Origin: Cyclobacteriaceae bacterium
GTDB lineage: Bacteria > Bacteroidota > Bacteroidia > Cytophagales > Cyclobacteriaceae
Length of the DNA: 64,000 bases
Direction of reading: 5' to 3'
NCBI GenBank assembly: GCA_016787605.1
Contig: JAEUUE010000015.1
Location: forward strand, 21,225 to 85,224
The notes beneath the pieces were generated by a model. That model worked only from the letters and a program-made list of their open reading frames with translations. It ran no database searches and had not been told where the DNA came from. The translations under genes were made by a program, and so were the position numbers. Of this stretch, positions 8,499 to 17,852 are shown in pieces (position 1 is the first letter of the stretch; the number at the start of each line of letters is the position of its first letter).

Positions 8499-8906
8499 TC
8501 ACCTAGCCGTCCACACAATCTGCTGCTTCTCCGTGCCTATGGTGAGTGCGATGCGCGGGGGGCTGGGGAGGATGACGAGCTTGGTGTCTTTGCCGGGGAA
8601 GTCATCCATTTCTACGAAGACGCCTTCTGTGGGAGGCACTGAGTATTCGCCCTGGTCGCTCACCACGTATTTCTTGGCGATGTAGGCGATGGGCACCAAT
8701 ACATCGCTGTCGGGACAGTACTCATCGTGGATGTCCTGCAAGGCGCGCTCCAGGTCATCGCCAAAGTTCTCCATGAAATCGTCTTCCAGGTCGTGGAGCT
8801 TCTCTTCGAGGTCATCGTACTTCGGGTTGTTGTAGTCGATGGAGGCCAGTTCCTGGCGGCTATTGATGATTTCAAGGAGGGCGGTGTTCAACTTCGTGAC
8901 GTCCAT
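8499..8906 (-). CDS. Conserved hypothetical acidic protein
   Basis: 135 aa, strongly acidic in its first half (Asp/Glu-rich helices such as YDDLEEKLHDLEDDF), then a beta-rich second half (VLVPIAYIAKKY, GVFVEMDDFPGKDTKLVILPSPPRI). There is no signal peptide or membrane segment, so it is probably cytosolic. I do not recognise a named family. It ends beside the 9-bp array and is divergent from hppD. The coding bias looks normal, and the absence of stops over a GC-rich stretch together with the well-structured translation support a real gene. Confidence 0.7.
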   Translation of the reverse strand: MDVTKLNTALLEIINSRQELASIDYNNPKYDDLEEKLHDLEDDFMENFGDDLERALQDIHDEYCPDSDVLVPIAYIAKKYVVSDQGEYSVPPTEGVFVEMDDFPGKDTKLVILPSPPRIALTIGTEKQQIVWTAR

Positions 8907-9041
8907 GGGTAGAAATTTGAGGCAAGATAAAGAGAAATGCGCAACACGGCCGCTCTTTACCGAGTCAAATAATCCGGGGCGCTTTCCGGTCGCCGGAATA
9001 CGGGATGAATCACTAAATTTACCCTCTCATTTATCCCGACC

Positions 9042-10136
9042 ATGCAAAACGATTTCCTCCCCATCAACGGCACCGACCACATTGAATTCTACGTGGGCAA
9101 TGCCAAGCAGGCTTCCCTCTACTACCAGCATTGTTTCGGCTTCCAGCTTATTGCCTATGCAGGCCCGGAAACCGGCATCCGGGACCGCGCCTCCTACGTC
9201 CTCCAGCAGGACAAAATCCGGCTGGTGCTCACCACCTCCATCCAGCCCGGAACGGAAATTGCCGACCATGTTATCCGTCACGGCGACGGTGTCAAGGTAC
9301 TGGCCCTCTGGGTCGACGACGCCACCAAATCTTTTAACGAAACCGTGGCCCGCGGCGCCGTACCCGCCTTCCCCCCTCAGACCCGCAAAGACGAATTCGG
9401 GGAAGTCGTGGTGGCCGCCATCCACACGTACGGCGACACGATCCACACGTTCGTGGAGCGCAAGAACTACAAGGGCCCCTTCCTCCCGGGATACAAACCT
9501 GTGACCTCCGGCTTCAAGAGCACGCCGATCGGGTTGAAGTATGTCGACCACTGCGTGGGCAACGTGGAGCTCGGCAAGATGAACACCTGGGTGGACTTCT
9601 ACGAAAAAGTGATGGGCTTCAGCCTCCTGGTCACGTTCGACGACAAAGACATTAGCACCGAGTACAGCGCACTCATGTCGAAGGTCGTATCGAATGGAAA
9701 CGGGTACATCAAGTTCCCCATCAACGAGCCGGCCCAGGGAAAGAAGAAGTCGCAGATCGAAGAGTACCTCGATTTCTACAAGGGAGCCGGCGTCCAGCAC
9801 ATCGCCATCGCCACCGACGACATCATCCATACCGTCTCTGAACTGCGCCGCCGCGGCGTGGAATTCCTGTACGTGCCGGAGACGTACTACGAAGACGTAC
9901 TCGCCCGTGTCGGCAAGATCAGCGAGCCGCTGGAAGAATTGAAGAAACTGAACATTCTCATCGACCGCGACGAGGAAGGCTACCTCCTTCAGATCTTCAC
10001 GAAGCCCGTCCAGGACCGCCCCACGCTGTTCTTTGAGATCATCGAACGCAATGGGGCCAAGTCGTTCGGCAAAGGAAACTTCAAGGCCCTCTTCGAATCC
10101 ATCGAACGCGAGCAGGCCCTCCGCGGCAACCTATGA
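9042..10136 (+). CDS. hppD: 4-hydroxyphenylpyruvate dioxygenase
   Basis: Fe(II) enzyme that converts 4-hydroxyphenylpyruvate to homogentisate in tyrosine degradation. The 364-aa protein has two vicinal-oxygen-chelate domains. The metal triad is visible in the second: His170 (YVDHCVGNV), His253 (VQHIAIATDDI) and Glu332 (LFFEIIER). The C-terminal gate helix ends FKALFESIEREQALRGNL, as in the family. The stop overlaps the next start by 4 bp (ATGA), so a cupin protein is translationally coupled. A TAAATTTACC element lies 25-35 bp upstream and resembles TAAACTTACC before sucC. Confidence 0.95.
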   Translation: MQNDFLPINGTDHIEFYVGNAKQASLYYQHCFGFQLIAYAGPETGIRDRASYVLQQDKIRLVLTTSIQPGTEIADHVIRHGDGVKVLALWVDDATKSFNETVARGAVPAFPPQTRKDEFGEVVVAAIHTYGDTIHTFVERKNYKGPFLPGYKPVTSGFKSTPIGLKYVDHCVGNVELGKMNTWVDFYEKVMGFSLLVTFDDKDISTEYSALMSKVVSNGNGYIKFPINEPAQGKKKSQIEEYLDFYKGAGVQHIAIATDDIIHTVSELRRRGVEFLYVPETYYEDVLARVGKISEPLEELKKLNILIDRDEEGYLLQIFTKPVQDRPTLFFEIIERNGAKSFGKGNFKALFESIEREQALRGNL

Positions 10137-10459
10137 TGCCCACCGTCGAAGTACTGGCTTCCCAGGCACCCCGAGAGATATTTCCCGGGTTTCACGGACG
10201 CTTCGTGCATTCCGAACGGATGACATTTGCCTACTGGGACATCGAAAGTGGAAGTCTCGTACCCGAGCACTCCCATATGCACGAACAGGTGGTCAACATG
10301 CTGGAAGGACAACTTGAACTTACCGTCGATGGCCACACACGCATCCTTGACCCCGGACAGGTGTTGATCATTCCACCCCACGCCATACACTCCGGCAAAG
10401 CCCTGACCGCCTGCAAAGTTCTTGATGTATTCAGTCCTGTTCGAGAAGATTATCGTTAA
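10133..10459 (+). CDS. Cupin-domain protein
   Basis: A 108-aa single-domain cupin with motif 1 HSHMHEQVVNMLEGQLELTV (His ligands and Glu) and motif 2 PPHAIHSGKA. It is probably a small metal-binding cytosolic protein. The start overlaps the hppD stop by 4 bp, so it is likely involved in or regulating tyrosine catabolism, but no specific reaction can be assigned. Confidence 0.85.
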   Translation: MMPTVEVLASQAPREIFPGFHGRFVHSERMTFAYWDIESGSLVPEHSHMHEQVVNMLEGQLELTVDGHTRILDPGQVLIIPPHAIHSGKALTACKVLDVFSPVREDYR

Positions 10460-10476
10460 TTCACTCCCCTACGCCC

Positions 10477-12210
10477 ATGATCCAGATCTCCGAATTGCTT
10501 GCACAATCCACCGCCCGGGCCAAAGAATGGCTGGCAAGCAACATCGACGCCGACTCCAAGAAGCAGGTCGAGGCCTTGCTGAACCGCGAGGACCCCAAGC
10601 TTCTGATCGACAGTTTCTATAAAACGCTCGAGTTCGGAACCGGGGGTTTGCGGGGCATCATGGGCGTCGGCTCCAACTGCATCAACCGGTATACCATCGG
10701 CGCGGCCACCCAGGGGCTGGCCAACTACCTGAAAAAGTCCTTCCCTGGACAAGAGATCAGCGTGGCCGTTGCCTGCGACAGCCGGAACAACAGCTCCTAC
10801 TTCGCCCAGGTTACCGCCGACGTGTTTTCTGCCAACGGCATTAACGTGCACCTCTTTCCTGAGCTGCGCCCCACCCCGATTTTGTCGTTTGCCATCCGGC
10901 AACTGAAATGCCAGTCGGGCGTGGTCATTACCGCCTCCCACAACCCGAAGGAATACAACGGGTACAAGGCCTATTGGACGGATGGCGCCCAACTGGTGCC
11001 TCCCCATGACAAGAATGTCATCGACGAAGTCAACGCCATCACCAGCTTCGATCAGATCAAGTTCAACTCCGATCCTGCGCGAATCAAGCGGATCGGCCCC
11101 GAAGTAGAAGAAGCCTATTATACAGAGGTGCTCAAACTCATCCCCCGCCAGGAGAGCATTCGAAAGCAGTCCAAGATTTCCATCGTCTACTCCAGCCTCC
11201 ACGGCGCGGGCATCACGATGGTGCCGGAATGCCTGAAGCGGCTGGGGTTTGAAAACGTGACCATCGTCGAAGAGCAGAAAAAGCCCGACGGCAACTTCCC
11301 CACTGTGGAGTCGCCCAACCCCGAGGAGCGCTCGGCCATGGACCTGGCGCTGAAGAAGGCCAATGCCATCGGCGCCGACCTGGTCATGGCCACTGACCCG
11401 GACACCGACCGTGTAGGCATCGGCATCCGCAACAGCCGGGGCGAATTCTTCCTGCTCAACGGCAACCAGGCCCTCAGCCTGATGATCTGGTTCATCCTCA
11501 AGAACCTCAAGGACAAGAAGGACGCCTACATCGCCAAGACCATCGTCACTACCGACCTTATCGACCGAATGGCCGAACAGATGGGCGTGGAGTGCGTGAA
11601 CACCCTGACCGGGTTCAAATACATCGCCGAACTTATCCGTGACAACGAAGGCAAAAAGAAATTCATCGCCGCCGGTGAGGAAAGCTACGGCTACATGGTG
11701 GGCGACTTCGTCCGCGACAAGGACGCCGTGTCGGCCTGTGCCTTCTTCGCCGCCATGGCCGCCGCAGCCAAAGACGACGGTCGCAGCCTGTACCAGTGGA
11801 TGATAGAGATGTACCGCGAATACGGGCTTTATCGCGAAGGGCTGGTGAACGTCGTGCGCAAGGGCGCCGAAGGAGCCGCGCAGATCCGGTACATGATGGA
11901 CCGCTTCCGCAGCAACCCTCCCCACATCATTGCCGGCCAGAAAGTATTGCGCCTGCTGGACTACGAAAAACAGATTGACAGAAATCTGCTCAACGGGCAC
12001 GAACAGCCGATCACCTTACCTAAATCTGACGTCCTTCAGTTCCTGACCTGGGAGGGCGCCAAGATCTCTGTGCGGCCCTCGGGTACGGAGCCGAAGATCA
12101 AGTTCTATGTAAGCGTGAACCTACGGCTGTCGGATCCCAACAACTTCGAACTGGCAATGGAGCATCTGGGGGATAAGATTGCGGAGATTGAGAAGGATCT
12201 GGTGCGATAG
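10477..12210 (+). CDS. Phosphoglucomutase/phosphomannomutase (alpha-D-phosphohexomutase)
   Basis: Interconverts hexose 1- and 6-phosphates and so supplies NDP-sugar synthesis. The 577-aa length fits the long PgcA/PGM2-type branch. Seen are the N-terminal TGGLRGIMG, the phosphoserine loop TASHNPKEYNGYK with Ser154, the Mg-binding DPDTDR loop near residue 308, GEESYGYMVGDF near residue 392, and the phosphate-binding RPSGTEPKIKFY near the C-terminus. It follows the cupin gene by 17 bp and may be co-transcribed with it. A long opposite-strand open frame over this gene is a GC-bias artefact. Confidence 0.93.
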   Translation: MIQISELLAQSTARAKEWLASNIDADSKKQVEALLNREDPKLLIDSFYKTLEFGTGGLRGIMGVGSNCINRYTIGAATQGLANYLKKSFPGQEISVAVACDSRNNSSYFAQVTADVFSANGINVHLFPELRPTPILSFAIRQLKCQSGVVITASHNPKEYNGYKAYWTDGAQLVPPHDKNVIDEVNAITSFDQIKFNSDPARIKRIGPEVEEAYYTEVLKLIPRQESIRKQSKISIVYSSLHGAGITMVPECLKRLGFENVTIVEEQKKPDGNFPTVESPNPEERSAMDLALKKANAIGADLVMATDPDTDRVGIGIRNSRGEFFLLNGNQALSLMIWFILKNLKDKKDAYIAKTIVTTDLIDRMAEQMGVECVNTLTGFKYIAELIRDNEGKKKFIAAGEESYGYMVGDFVRDKDAVSACAFFAAMAAAAKDDGRSLYQWMIEMYREYGLYREGLVNVVRKGAEGAAQIRYMMDRFRSNPPHIIAGQKVLRLLDYEKQIDRNLLNGHEQPITLPKSDVLQFLTWEGAKISVRPSGTEPKIKFYVSVNLRLSDPNNFELAMEHLGDKIAEIEKDLVR

Positions 12211-12257
12211 TCTAAGAGGTCTAAGTTTAAGGTTGAAAGGCAAAAGTTTAAGGTTTT

Positions 12258-12707
12258 ATGAATTTGGCAACGCAGTCATTGTTGACGCTTTATAACCGGG
12301 ATCTGAACAAGTTGGCGGAGGAGATCAGGCTGTATCCCGGGGAGGAGGCGATCTGGAAGGTGGCGCCGGGGATTAGCAACTCAGCGGGCAACCTGTGTTT
12401 GCACTTGTGTGGCAACCTGCAGCATTTCATCGGCACCGTCCTGGGAAATACCGGGTACGTGAGAAACCGGGAGGCGGAGTTCTCCAGTAAGAATATTCCT
12501 CGCGAGAAGTTGCTGGAGGAGATTGAAAAGACGAAGGCGGCCATCGCGCAGGTGCTTCCCGACTTGCCGCACGAACAACTCCACGCCCCCTACCCTGTGG
12601 AGGTCTTCGGTCATCCCATGGCCACGGTGTTCTTCCTCATGCACCTGGCCACCCACCTCGGGTATCACCTGGGGCAGGTGAATTATCACCGAAGAATGAT
12701 TGCATAG
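12258..12707 (+). CDS. DinB-like putative metalloprotein (DUF1572-type)
   Basis: 149-aa four-helix-bundle protein of the DinB/YfiT superfamily. Candidate metal ligands are His49 and His56 in the NLCLHLCGNLQHFIG helix and His129, His133 and His137 in HLATHLGYHLGQ. Members are often thiol-dependent transferases or of unknown role. It lies downstream of the mutase across a short repeat (CTAAGTTTAAGG) and is convergent with mtaB. Confidence 0.85.
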   Translation: MNLATQSLLTLYNRDLNKLAEEIRLYPGEEAIWKVAPGISNSAGNLCLHLCGNLQHFIGTVLGNTGYVRNREAEFSSKNIPREKLLEEIEKTKAAIAQVLPDLPHEQLHAPYPVEVFGHPMATVFFLMHLATHLGYHLGQVNYHRRMIA

Positions 12708-12754
12708 TTAGTAGCCGGCAAGACGAGTTACCTGCCTTGCGGATGGAGCGAATA

Positions 12755-12833
12755 ACCACCCCAAAGGCACAAAGGCGCAAAGGGTCGCTAAGAACTTTGC
12801 GTTACTTCGCGTCTTAGCGTCTCCGCGGTGGTT
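12755..12833. repeat. Inverted repeat between convergent genes (terminator-like)
   Basis: Outer arms AACCACC (12755-12761) and GGTGGTT (12827-12833), and inner arms CGCTAAGA (12786-12793) and TCTTAGCG (12812-12819), form a nested inverted repeat with CAAAGG-type short units. It sits between the converging ends of the DinB and mtaB genes and may end transcription from both. There is no T-run, so Rho-independent termination is uncertain. Confidence 0.5.
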
Positions 12834-12866
12834 ACCAGATCTTTCTACGAAGAAGAGTGCTGGCTT

Positions 12867-14174
12867 TTATACCATAACTTCCAGTGATCCGATAGCCACT
12901 CCAGTCTGTGAAATCTCCCCGATCCTCACTACGCGGAGTTGGTTGATCAACTCCTCGTCGGCGGGGACAGCCACCCGGACGTAGTTTTCCGTAAAGCCGT
13001 GGATCATGCCATCTTCGATGTCTTTTTCAAACAGCACCGTGCGTGCCGACCCTACATTCTGCTCGTAGAACGCCCTCCGCTTTTTGTCAGAGAGAATGTG
13101 CAGCATCCGTGACCGCTCATTGCGCACGTTCTGGGGAACAGGGTCAGGCATGGTGGCCGCGAGGGTGTTCTCCCGTTCCGAATACGTGAAGACGTGCAGG
13201 TAGGAGATGTCGAGTTCGTTGAGGTAGTTGTACGTCTCCAGAAAATCTTCGTCTCTCTCCCCCGGGAAGCCCACGATGACGTCGACGCCGATGCAGGCAT
13301 GAGGCATCACCGATTTGATTTTGGCAACTCGCTCGGTATACAGTTCCCGCAGGTACCTGCGCCGCATGAGTTTGAGGATACGGTCGGAGCCGGACTGGAG
13401 GGGCACGTGGAAGTGCGGCACAAACCGGCGGGAGGCGGCCACGAACTCAATGATCTCGTTGGACAGCAAGTTGGGCTCGATGGAAGAAATGCGGATACGT
13501 TCGATTCGCTCCACCTGGTCCAGTGCGCGGGCCAGGTCGATAAACCGTTCCTTTCGCACGCCGTTCTGCAGGCCGAAGTCGCCGGTGTTCACGCCCGTGA
13601 GGACGATCTCTTTCACGCCCGTCTCCGCAATCTCATGGGCCGTCTTCACGATGTTGGCTACCGTATCGCTGCGGCTTCCTCCGCGGGCGCGGGGAATCGT
13701 GCAGAAGCTACAGGAATAGTCGCAACCGTCCTGCACCTTCAGAAACGTGCGCGTGCGGTCGTGCATGGAGTATGATGTATGGAACGACTGCACCGTGTCG
13801 ATGTCGCAGGAATACACGACCGGCTGCGGAGGGCGGACGAAGCCGTCCAGCAGTTCCACGAGCCGAAATTTCTCATTGGCGCCCAGCACGGCATCCACCC
13901 CCGGGATTGAGGCGATTTCCTTCGGCTTCAACTGAGCGTAGCAACCGATGATGGCGACAAAGGCATCGGGGGAAATGGCGCGGGCGTCGCGGACGAGTTT
14001 ATGGCACTTCTTGTCGGCGTTCTCGGTGACCGAGCAGGTGTTGATGATGAAGATGTCGGGGGTATCCGTAAACTCCACCTTCCGGTACCCCTTCTCCTCG
14101 AATTTCCGCGAAATCGTGGACGTTTCGGAGTAGTTGAGCTTGCAGCCGAGGGTGTAGAAGGCGACTTTTTTCAT
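12867..14174 (-). CDS. mtaB: tRNA t6A37 methylthiotransferase (MtaB-type)
   Basis: Radical-SAM enzyme that adds a methylthio group to t6A37 of tRNA. The 435-aa protein from the ATG at 14174 (preferred over 14186, because MKKVAFYTLGCKLNYSE is the conserved start) has the N-terminal UPF0004 domain with Cys11, Cys47 and Cys78. The radical-SAM CxxxCxxC is Cys151, Cys155 and Cys158 (CDYSCSFC). A C-terminal TRAM-like region follows. The LGCKLNYSET start and the 435-aa size favour MtaB over MiaB or RimO. Confidence 0.92.
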   Translation of the reverse strand: MKKVAFYTLGCKLNYSETSTISRKFEEKGYRKVEFTDTPDIFIINTCSVTENADKKCHKLVRDARAISPDAFVAIIGCYAQLKPKEIASIPGVDAVLGANEKFRLVELLDGFVRPPQPVVYSCDIDTVQSFHTSYSMHDRTRTFLKVQDGCDYSCSFCTIPRARGGSRSDTVANIVKTAHEIAETGVKEIVLTGVNTGDFGLQNGVRKERFIDLARALDQVERIERIRISSIEPNLLSNEIIEFVAASRRFVPHFHVPLQSGSDRILKLMRRRYLRELYTERVAKIKSVMPHACIGVDVIVGFPGERDEDFLETYNYLNELDISYLHVFTYSERENTLAATMPDPVPQNVRNERSRMLHILSDKKRRAFYEQNVGSARTVLFEKDIEDGMIHGFTENYVRVAVPADEELINQLRVVRIGEISQTGVAIGSLEVMV

Positions 14175-14251
14175 GAGCGGATGCAAAGATACCGAGGGGG
14201 GCGTTATACCTCAAAACTGGGGGCTCCTGCCGAGCGGCACTGGCGAGTGGA

Positions 14252-14908
14252 CTATCGACCATTCAGCACCCCATCTTTCATCTCCAGCTTCCGATCGGCC
14301 ATGTTGGCAAACTCCTGGTTGTGGGTGACGATGATGAAGGTCTGGCCCATCTTGGAGCGCAGGTTGAAGAAGAGCTGGTGCAGGTCGTGGGCGTTGCGCG
14401 AGTCAAGGTTGCCGCTGGGCTCGTCGGCGAGGATGATGTCGGGGGAGTTCATGAGGGCGCGGGCACAGGCGGCACGCTGCTGCTCCCCTCCCGACAACTC
14501 CGACGGCTTGTGGCTCATGCGGTCTTTGAGGCCCAGGTCTTCCAGCAGCGATGTGGCTCTCTCTGTGACTTCCCGGTCGGGCTTGCCGGACAGGAATCCC
14601 GGGATCATCACGTTCTCCAGGGCAGAGAACTCCGGAAGAAGGTTATGGAACTGGAAGACAAAACCGATATGGCGGTTGCGGAAGGCGGCGAGGGCGTTGG
14701 GTGCCTGCTGAAAGACGTTGATCCCATTGACCGTCACCGTTCCCCGGTCGGGCGTGTCAAGCGTGCCGAGCAGGTGGAGGAGCGTGCTTTTGCCGGCCCC
14801 CGAGGCACCCACAATGGAGACGATCTCCCCGCGGCTCACCGTAAGGTCGACGCCTTTGAGCACCTTGAGAGAGCCGTAGGATTTCTCGATACCTTTCGCT
14901 TCCAGCAT
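14252..14908 (-). CDS. lolD: ABC transporter ATP-binding protein, LolD-like
   Basis: 218-aa ATPase with Walker [10 protein letters not shown] (34-42), Q-loop [18 protein letters not shown], signature LSGGEQQR, Walker [12 protein letters not shown] and H-loop [23 protein letters not shown] is typical of the MacB/LolD/FtsE group; this subgroup powers lipoprotein release or MacB-type export. No permease gene is adjacent, so the LolCE partner must be elsewhere. It is divergent from sucC. Confidence 0.88.
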   Translation of the reverse strand: MLEAKGIEKSYGSLKVLKGVDLTVSRGEIVSIVGASGAGKSTLLHLLGTLDTPDRGTVTVNGINVFQQAPNALAAFRNRHIGFVFQFHNLLPEFSALENVMIPGFLSGKPDREVTERATSLLEDLGLKDRMSHKPSELSGGEQQRAACARALMNSPDIILADEPSGNLDSRNAHDLHQLFFNLRSKMGQTFIIVTHNQEFANMADRKLEMKDGVLNGR

Positions 14909-14969
14909 GGCGCAATTTCTTGAAATAAAGGTTTAAAAAAAGTAGATTGCCCGATAAACTTACCCTTTT

Positions 14970-16181
14970 ATGAACATTCACGAATACCAGGCTAAAGACA
15001 TCTTGAAGAAGTACGGTGTTGCCGTACAGGGCGGCATTGTTGCGGATACACCGGATCGTGCGGTGTCTGCCGCGAAGGAGCTGCATGCGGAGACCGGCAC
15101 CAAGTGGTTTGTCGTGAAGTCGCAGATTCACGCCGGCGGACGGGGTAAGGGTACCATCAAGGAAACAGGTTCCAAAGGTGTGGTGCTGGCCAAGAGCGTG
15201 GATGAGGTATTTGACAAATCGAAGGCCATCCTGGGCGGTACCCTGGTTACCCACCAGACCGGCCCTACCGGCAAGAAAGTGAACAAAGTCCTGATCGCCG
15301 AAGACGTGTACTACCCCGGCGAGTCGGAGCCCAAGGAATACTATATGAGCATCCTGCTCGACCGCTCGAAGAGCAAGCCGGTGATCATGGCGTCTACCGA
15401 GGGCGGGATGAACATCGAAGATGTGGCCGCCGCGACCCCGGAGAAGATCATTAAGGAATGGGTGGATCCGGCCATCGGCCTGCAGCCGTTCCAGGCCCGG
15501 AAGATTGCCTTCGCCCTGGGACTTGAGGGCAACGCCTTCAAGGAGATGGTCAAGTTTGTGAACGCCCTGTATGGCGCCTATATCGCCATCGATGCGTCGA
15601 TGTTTGAGATCAACCCGGTATTGAAAACTTCCGATAACCGGATTATTGCCGTTGACGGCAAGGTGAACCTGGACGACAACGCCCTATTCCGCCACAAGGA
15701 GCTGGCGGAACTCCGGGATATCTCCGAAGAAGACCCGCTGGAAGTTGAGGCCGGCAAGTCGGGGCTCAACTATGTGAAGTTGGATGGCAACGTAGGCTGC
15801 ATGGTGAATGGTGCGGGGCTGGCGATGGCCACGATGGACATCATCAAATTGTCGGGCGGTGAGCCTGCCAACTTCCTCGATGTTGGGGGTGGTGCCAATG
15901 CCGAGACTGTGGAGGCCGGTTTCCGGATTATCCTGAAGGACCCCCATGTCAAGGCCATTTTGATCAACATTTTCGGGGGTATTGTCCGGTGCGACCGGGT
16001 GGCCAGCGGGGTGGTTGAGGCGTATAAGAAGGTAGGCAACATCCCGGTGCCCATTATTGTGCGTTTGCAGGGCACTAATGCCGAGGAAGGGGCCAAAATC
16101 ATCCAGCAATCGGGTTTGAAGGTCTATTCCGCCATTATGTTGAAAGAGGCGGCCGAAAAAATCACGCAGGTTTTAGCCTGA
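14970..16181 (+). CDS. sucC: Succinyl-CoA ligase (ADP-forming) beta subunit
   Basis: TCA-cycle enzyme forming succinate and ATP (or GTP) from succinyl-CoA with SucD. 403 aa, an ATP-grasp N-terminal domain beginning [17 protein letters not shown], nucleotide loop IHAGGRGKG, and the C-terminal CoA-ligase segment [15 protein letters not shown]. sucD is not next to it, which is common in Bacteroidota. A TAAACTTACC element 14 bp upstream of the ATG resembles the one before hppD. Confidence 0.95.
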   Translation: MNIHEYQAKDILKKYGVAVQGGIVADTPDRAVSAAKELHAETGTKWFVVKSQIHAGGRGKGTIKETGSKGVVLAKSVDEVFDKSKAILGGTLVTHQTGPTGKKVNKVLIAEDVYYPGESEPKEYYMSILLDRSKSKPVIMASTEGGMNIEDVAAATPEKIIKEWVDPAIGLQPFQARKIAFALGLEGNAFKEMVKFVNALYGAYIAIDASMFEINPVLKTSDNRIIAVDGKVNLDDNALFRHKELAELRDISEEDPLEVEAGKSGLNYVKLDGNVGCMVNGAGLAMATMDIIKLSGGEPANFLDVGGGANAETVEAGFRIILKDPHVKAILINIFGGIVRCDRVASGVVEAYKKVGNIPVPIIVRLQGTNAEEGAKIIQQSGLKVYSAIMLKEAAEKITQVLA

Positions 16182-16202
16182 GGGGCGGTTTCCTTCTTGG
16201 CT

Positions 16203-16210
16203 TAATTTTG
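16203..16210 (+). promoter_or_regulatory. Putative -7 promoter element (TAATTTTG) for the DUF6089 gene
   Basis: TAATTTTG fits TAnnTTTG and lies 28 bp upstream of the ATG at 16239. There is no convincing -33 TTG, so the call is tentative. Confidence 0.35.
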
Positions 16211-16238
16211 ATAAATTGCCACAATTAAGGCCCTTTTG

Positions 16239-17126
16239 ATGAAGCGTATCCTTTTTGCCGGGCTGATGGCCCTGACCCTCCTTCCCGAGGTGGCCTCAAG
16301 CCAGAGCTTCTACGCCATGCGGCGGCCGAGGTCGCTCATCTTTGTGGGTGGGGTAGGCACCAGCACCTATCTTGGAGAGTTGGCCAATCCCGGCGATTAC
16401 CTGGATGCAAAGCCTACCATGAGTGTAGGTCTTCAATACTACCTGAACCGCCGGATTTCCGTCCGGGCCGATTTCACCTGGTTCCAGCTTTCGGGCGACG
16501 ATGCGAAGGCTGATGAGGGAAGCAGAAAAAAGAGGAACCTTAACTTCTACTCTAACAACTTTGAAATGACTGCCGTCGGGATAATTAACCTTTATCCTCA
16601 CGGCCGCACCTTCTATCAGCGACCGGCCTTCAACGTCTACGGTTTTGCCGGCATTGGCCTGCTTTACTTCAACCCCAAGACGGAGTACCAGGGTACAACT
16701 TATTCCCTGTCTGACCTGAAAACAGAGCTGGTCAGCTACAGCACGGTTACGCCTGTAATTCCCATGGGCCTCGGCTTGCGTTTTCGGCTAGGTCCTTTCA
16801 TGAACCTCTCGTTTGAAGGCGGGTATCGCAAGACGTTCACCGATTATCTGGATGACGTCAGCACCGTACACAATGCCGCCAGCAAGTTCTCCGATCCGAT
16901 CGCTGCTGCTCTGTCCGATCGCAGGCCTGAACTGGGCATCGCCCCCGCAGCAGATGGTACCCAACGAGGGAATCCCAGCGCGGATGATGCCTATATCCTG
17001 TACACGGTCAAGATCGAATACTACCTCCCCGGCAACTTCCTCCACAGCAGCAGTGGCCCCAAATCGATCAAGAAGAACCGCAAGGCGTTCTATCGCTATA
17101 ATAAGCGCGGTGGGTTGAGGAAGTGA
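16239..17126 (+). CDS. DUF6089-type outer-membrane protein
   Basis: 295 aa from the ATG at 16239 (a TTG directly before it is not needed). The signal peptide MKRILFAGLMALTLLPEVASSQ is followed by a beta-barrel-like chain: SLIFVGGVGTSTYLGEL, GLQYYLNRRISVRADFTWFQL, NVYGFAGIGLLYFNP, GLGLRFRLGPFMNLSFEGGYRKTFTDYLDDVS. This is the DUF6089/OmpA-like small-porin pattern of Bacteroidota. The C-terminus is basic (KSIKKNRKAFYRYNKRGG) and may be periplasmic. Function is unknown. The stop codon lies inside the first 7-bp repeat of the following island. Confidence 0.85.
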   Translation: MKRILFAGLMALTLLPEVASSQSFYAMRRPRSLIFVGGVGTSTYLGELANPGDYLDAKPTMSVGLQYYLNRRISVRADFTWFQLSGDDAKADEGSRKKRNLNFYSNNFEMTAVGIINLYPHGRTFYQRPAFNVYGFAGIGLLYFNPKTEYQGTTYSLSDLKTELVSYSTVTPVIPMGLGLRFRLGPFMNLSFEGGYRKTFTDYLDDVSTVHNAASKFSDPIAAALSDRRPELGIAPAADGTQRGNPSADDAYILYTVKIEYYLPGNFLHSSSGPKSIKKNRKAFYRYNKRGGLRK

Positions 17127-17231
17127 TCGGTGACCAGTGACCGGTAATCGGTGACCGGTAGTAATCCACAAGAAGTAGTTTGTTTGTAGTGCGCCTGAGG
17201 GTGATCGGTAATCAGTGATCGGTAATCGGTA
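17123..17231. repeat. Two blocks of 7-bp tandem units (GTGATCG/GTGACCG/GTAATCG)
   Basis: Units of exactly 7 bp run at 17123-17160 and again at 17201-17231. The first unit overlaps the stop codon of the DUF6089 gene. Such heptamer repeats behave as slippage-prone intergenic DNA; no function is seen. Confidence 0.8.
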
Positions 17232-17337
17232 GGTAGCAGGCGTAACTATGTTTGCCTCAGCGGGACGACCCGTTTGTAGCCCCGTCAGGTGTGGCCCGTT
17301 TGGGGCCGGGTCAGGGAATTGCAGAAGCGTCCAAGAG

Positions 17338-17846
17338 TTCCCCAGACCCCTTGCCCCTAAAGAGGGGACGAAGATTAGTGAAGAACTAGACGGGGTTCAT
17401 GTATAGCGGAGCGTAAGCCGCGAAGGGAGTAGAAGAAATTTCCACTTGTTCCCCAGGCCCCTTGCCCCTAAAGGGGGGACGAAGATTAGTGAAGAACCAA
17501 TAGAACGGGTAGTCTAGACCGGGTTCATGTATAGCGGAGCGTAAGCCGCGAAAGGAGTAGAAGAAATTTCCACTTGTTCCCCAGGCCCCTTGCCCCTAAA
17601 GGGGGAGAACGCTTGGTGGAAGAATCAAAGTAGGCTTGTCTGCAAGAGGTCATGCTGAGCGAAGCCGAAGCATGACCGGGTCCGTCAGCCTTCGACTTCC
17701 CTTCGACTCGCTCACGGCAGGCGTGGAATTACAAAACGCCCACTGGCTCCCCAGGCCCCTTGCCCCTAAAGGGGGAGAACGCTTGGTGGAAGAATCAAAG
17801 TAGGCTTGTCTGCAAGAGGTCATGCTGAGCGAAGTCGAAGCATGAC
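17338..17846. repeat. Repeat island: duplicated 88- and 99-bp blocks with hairpins
   Basis: No gene is seen between 17127 and 17852. Four copies of a block beginning TCCCCAGRCCCCTTGCCCC and ending in a CCCCTAAAGGGG-type hairpin start near 17338, 17449, 17576 and 17748. An approximately 88-bp stretch at 17391-17478 recurs at 17519-17606 (offset 128). A 99-bp stretch at 17578-17676 recurs at 17748-17846 (offset 170) with one visible substitution. Each 99-bp copy ends in the palindrome GTCATGCT...AGCATGAC (17649-17676, 17819-17846). The last copy abuts the end of the polysaccharide locus. Confidence 0.85.
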
Positions 17847-17852
17847 TGGTCG

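Noticed and set aside
9027-9830. 267-aa minus-strand open frame
   Set aside because: Antisense to hppD, whose metal ligands and length are intact.
10456-12000. 514-aa minus-strand open frame
   Set aside because: Antisense to a complete phosphohexomutase; composition is a mirror of GC-rich codon bias.
16182-16238. Riboswitch or leader before the DUF6089 gene
   Set aside because: The gap is short and shows only a possible -7 element; no conserved aptamer motif is visible.
17338-17846. Possible insertion sequence or transposon remnant
   Set aside because: No transposase frame or terminal inverted repeat with target duplication is visible; it fits intergenic repeats better.
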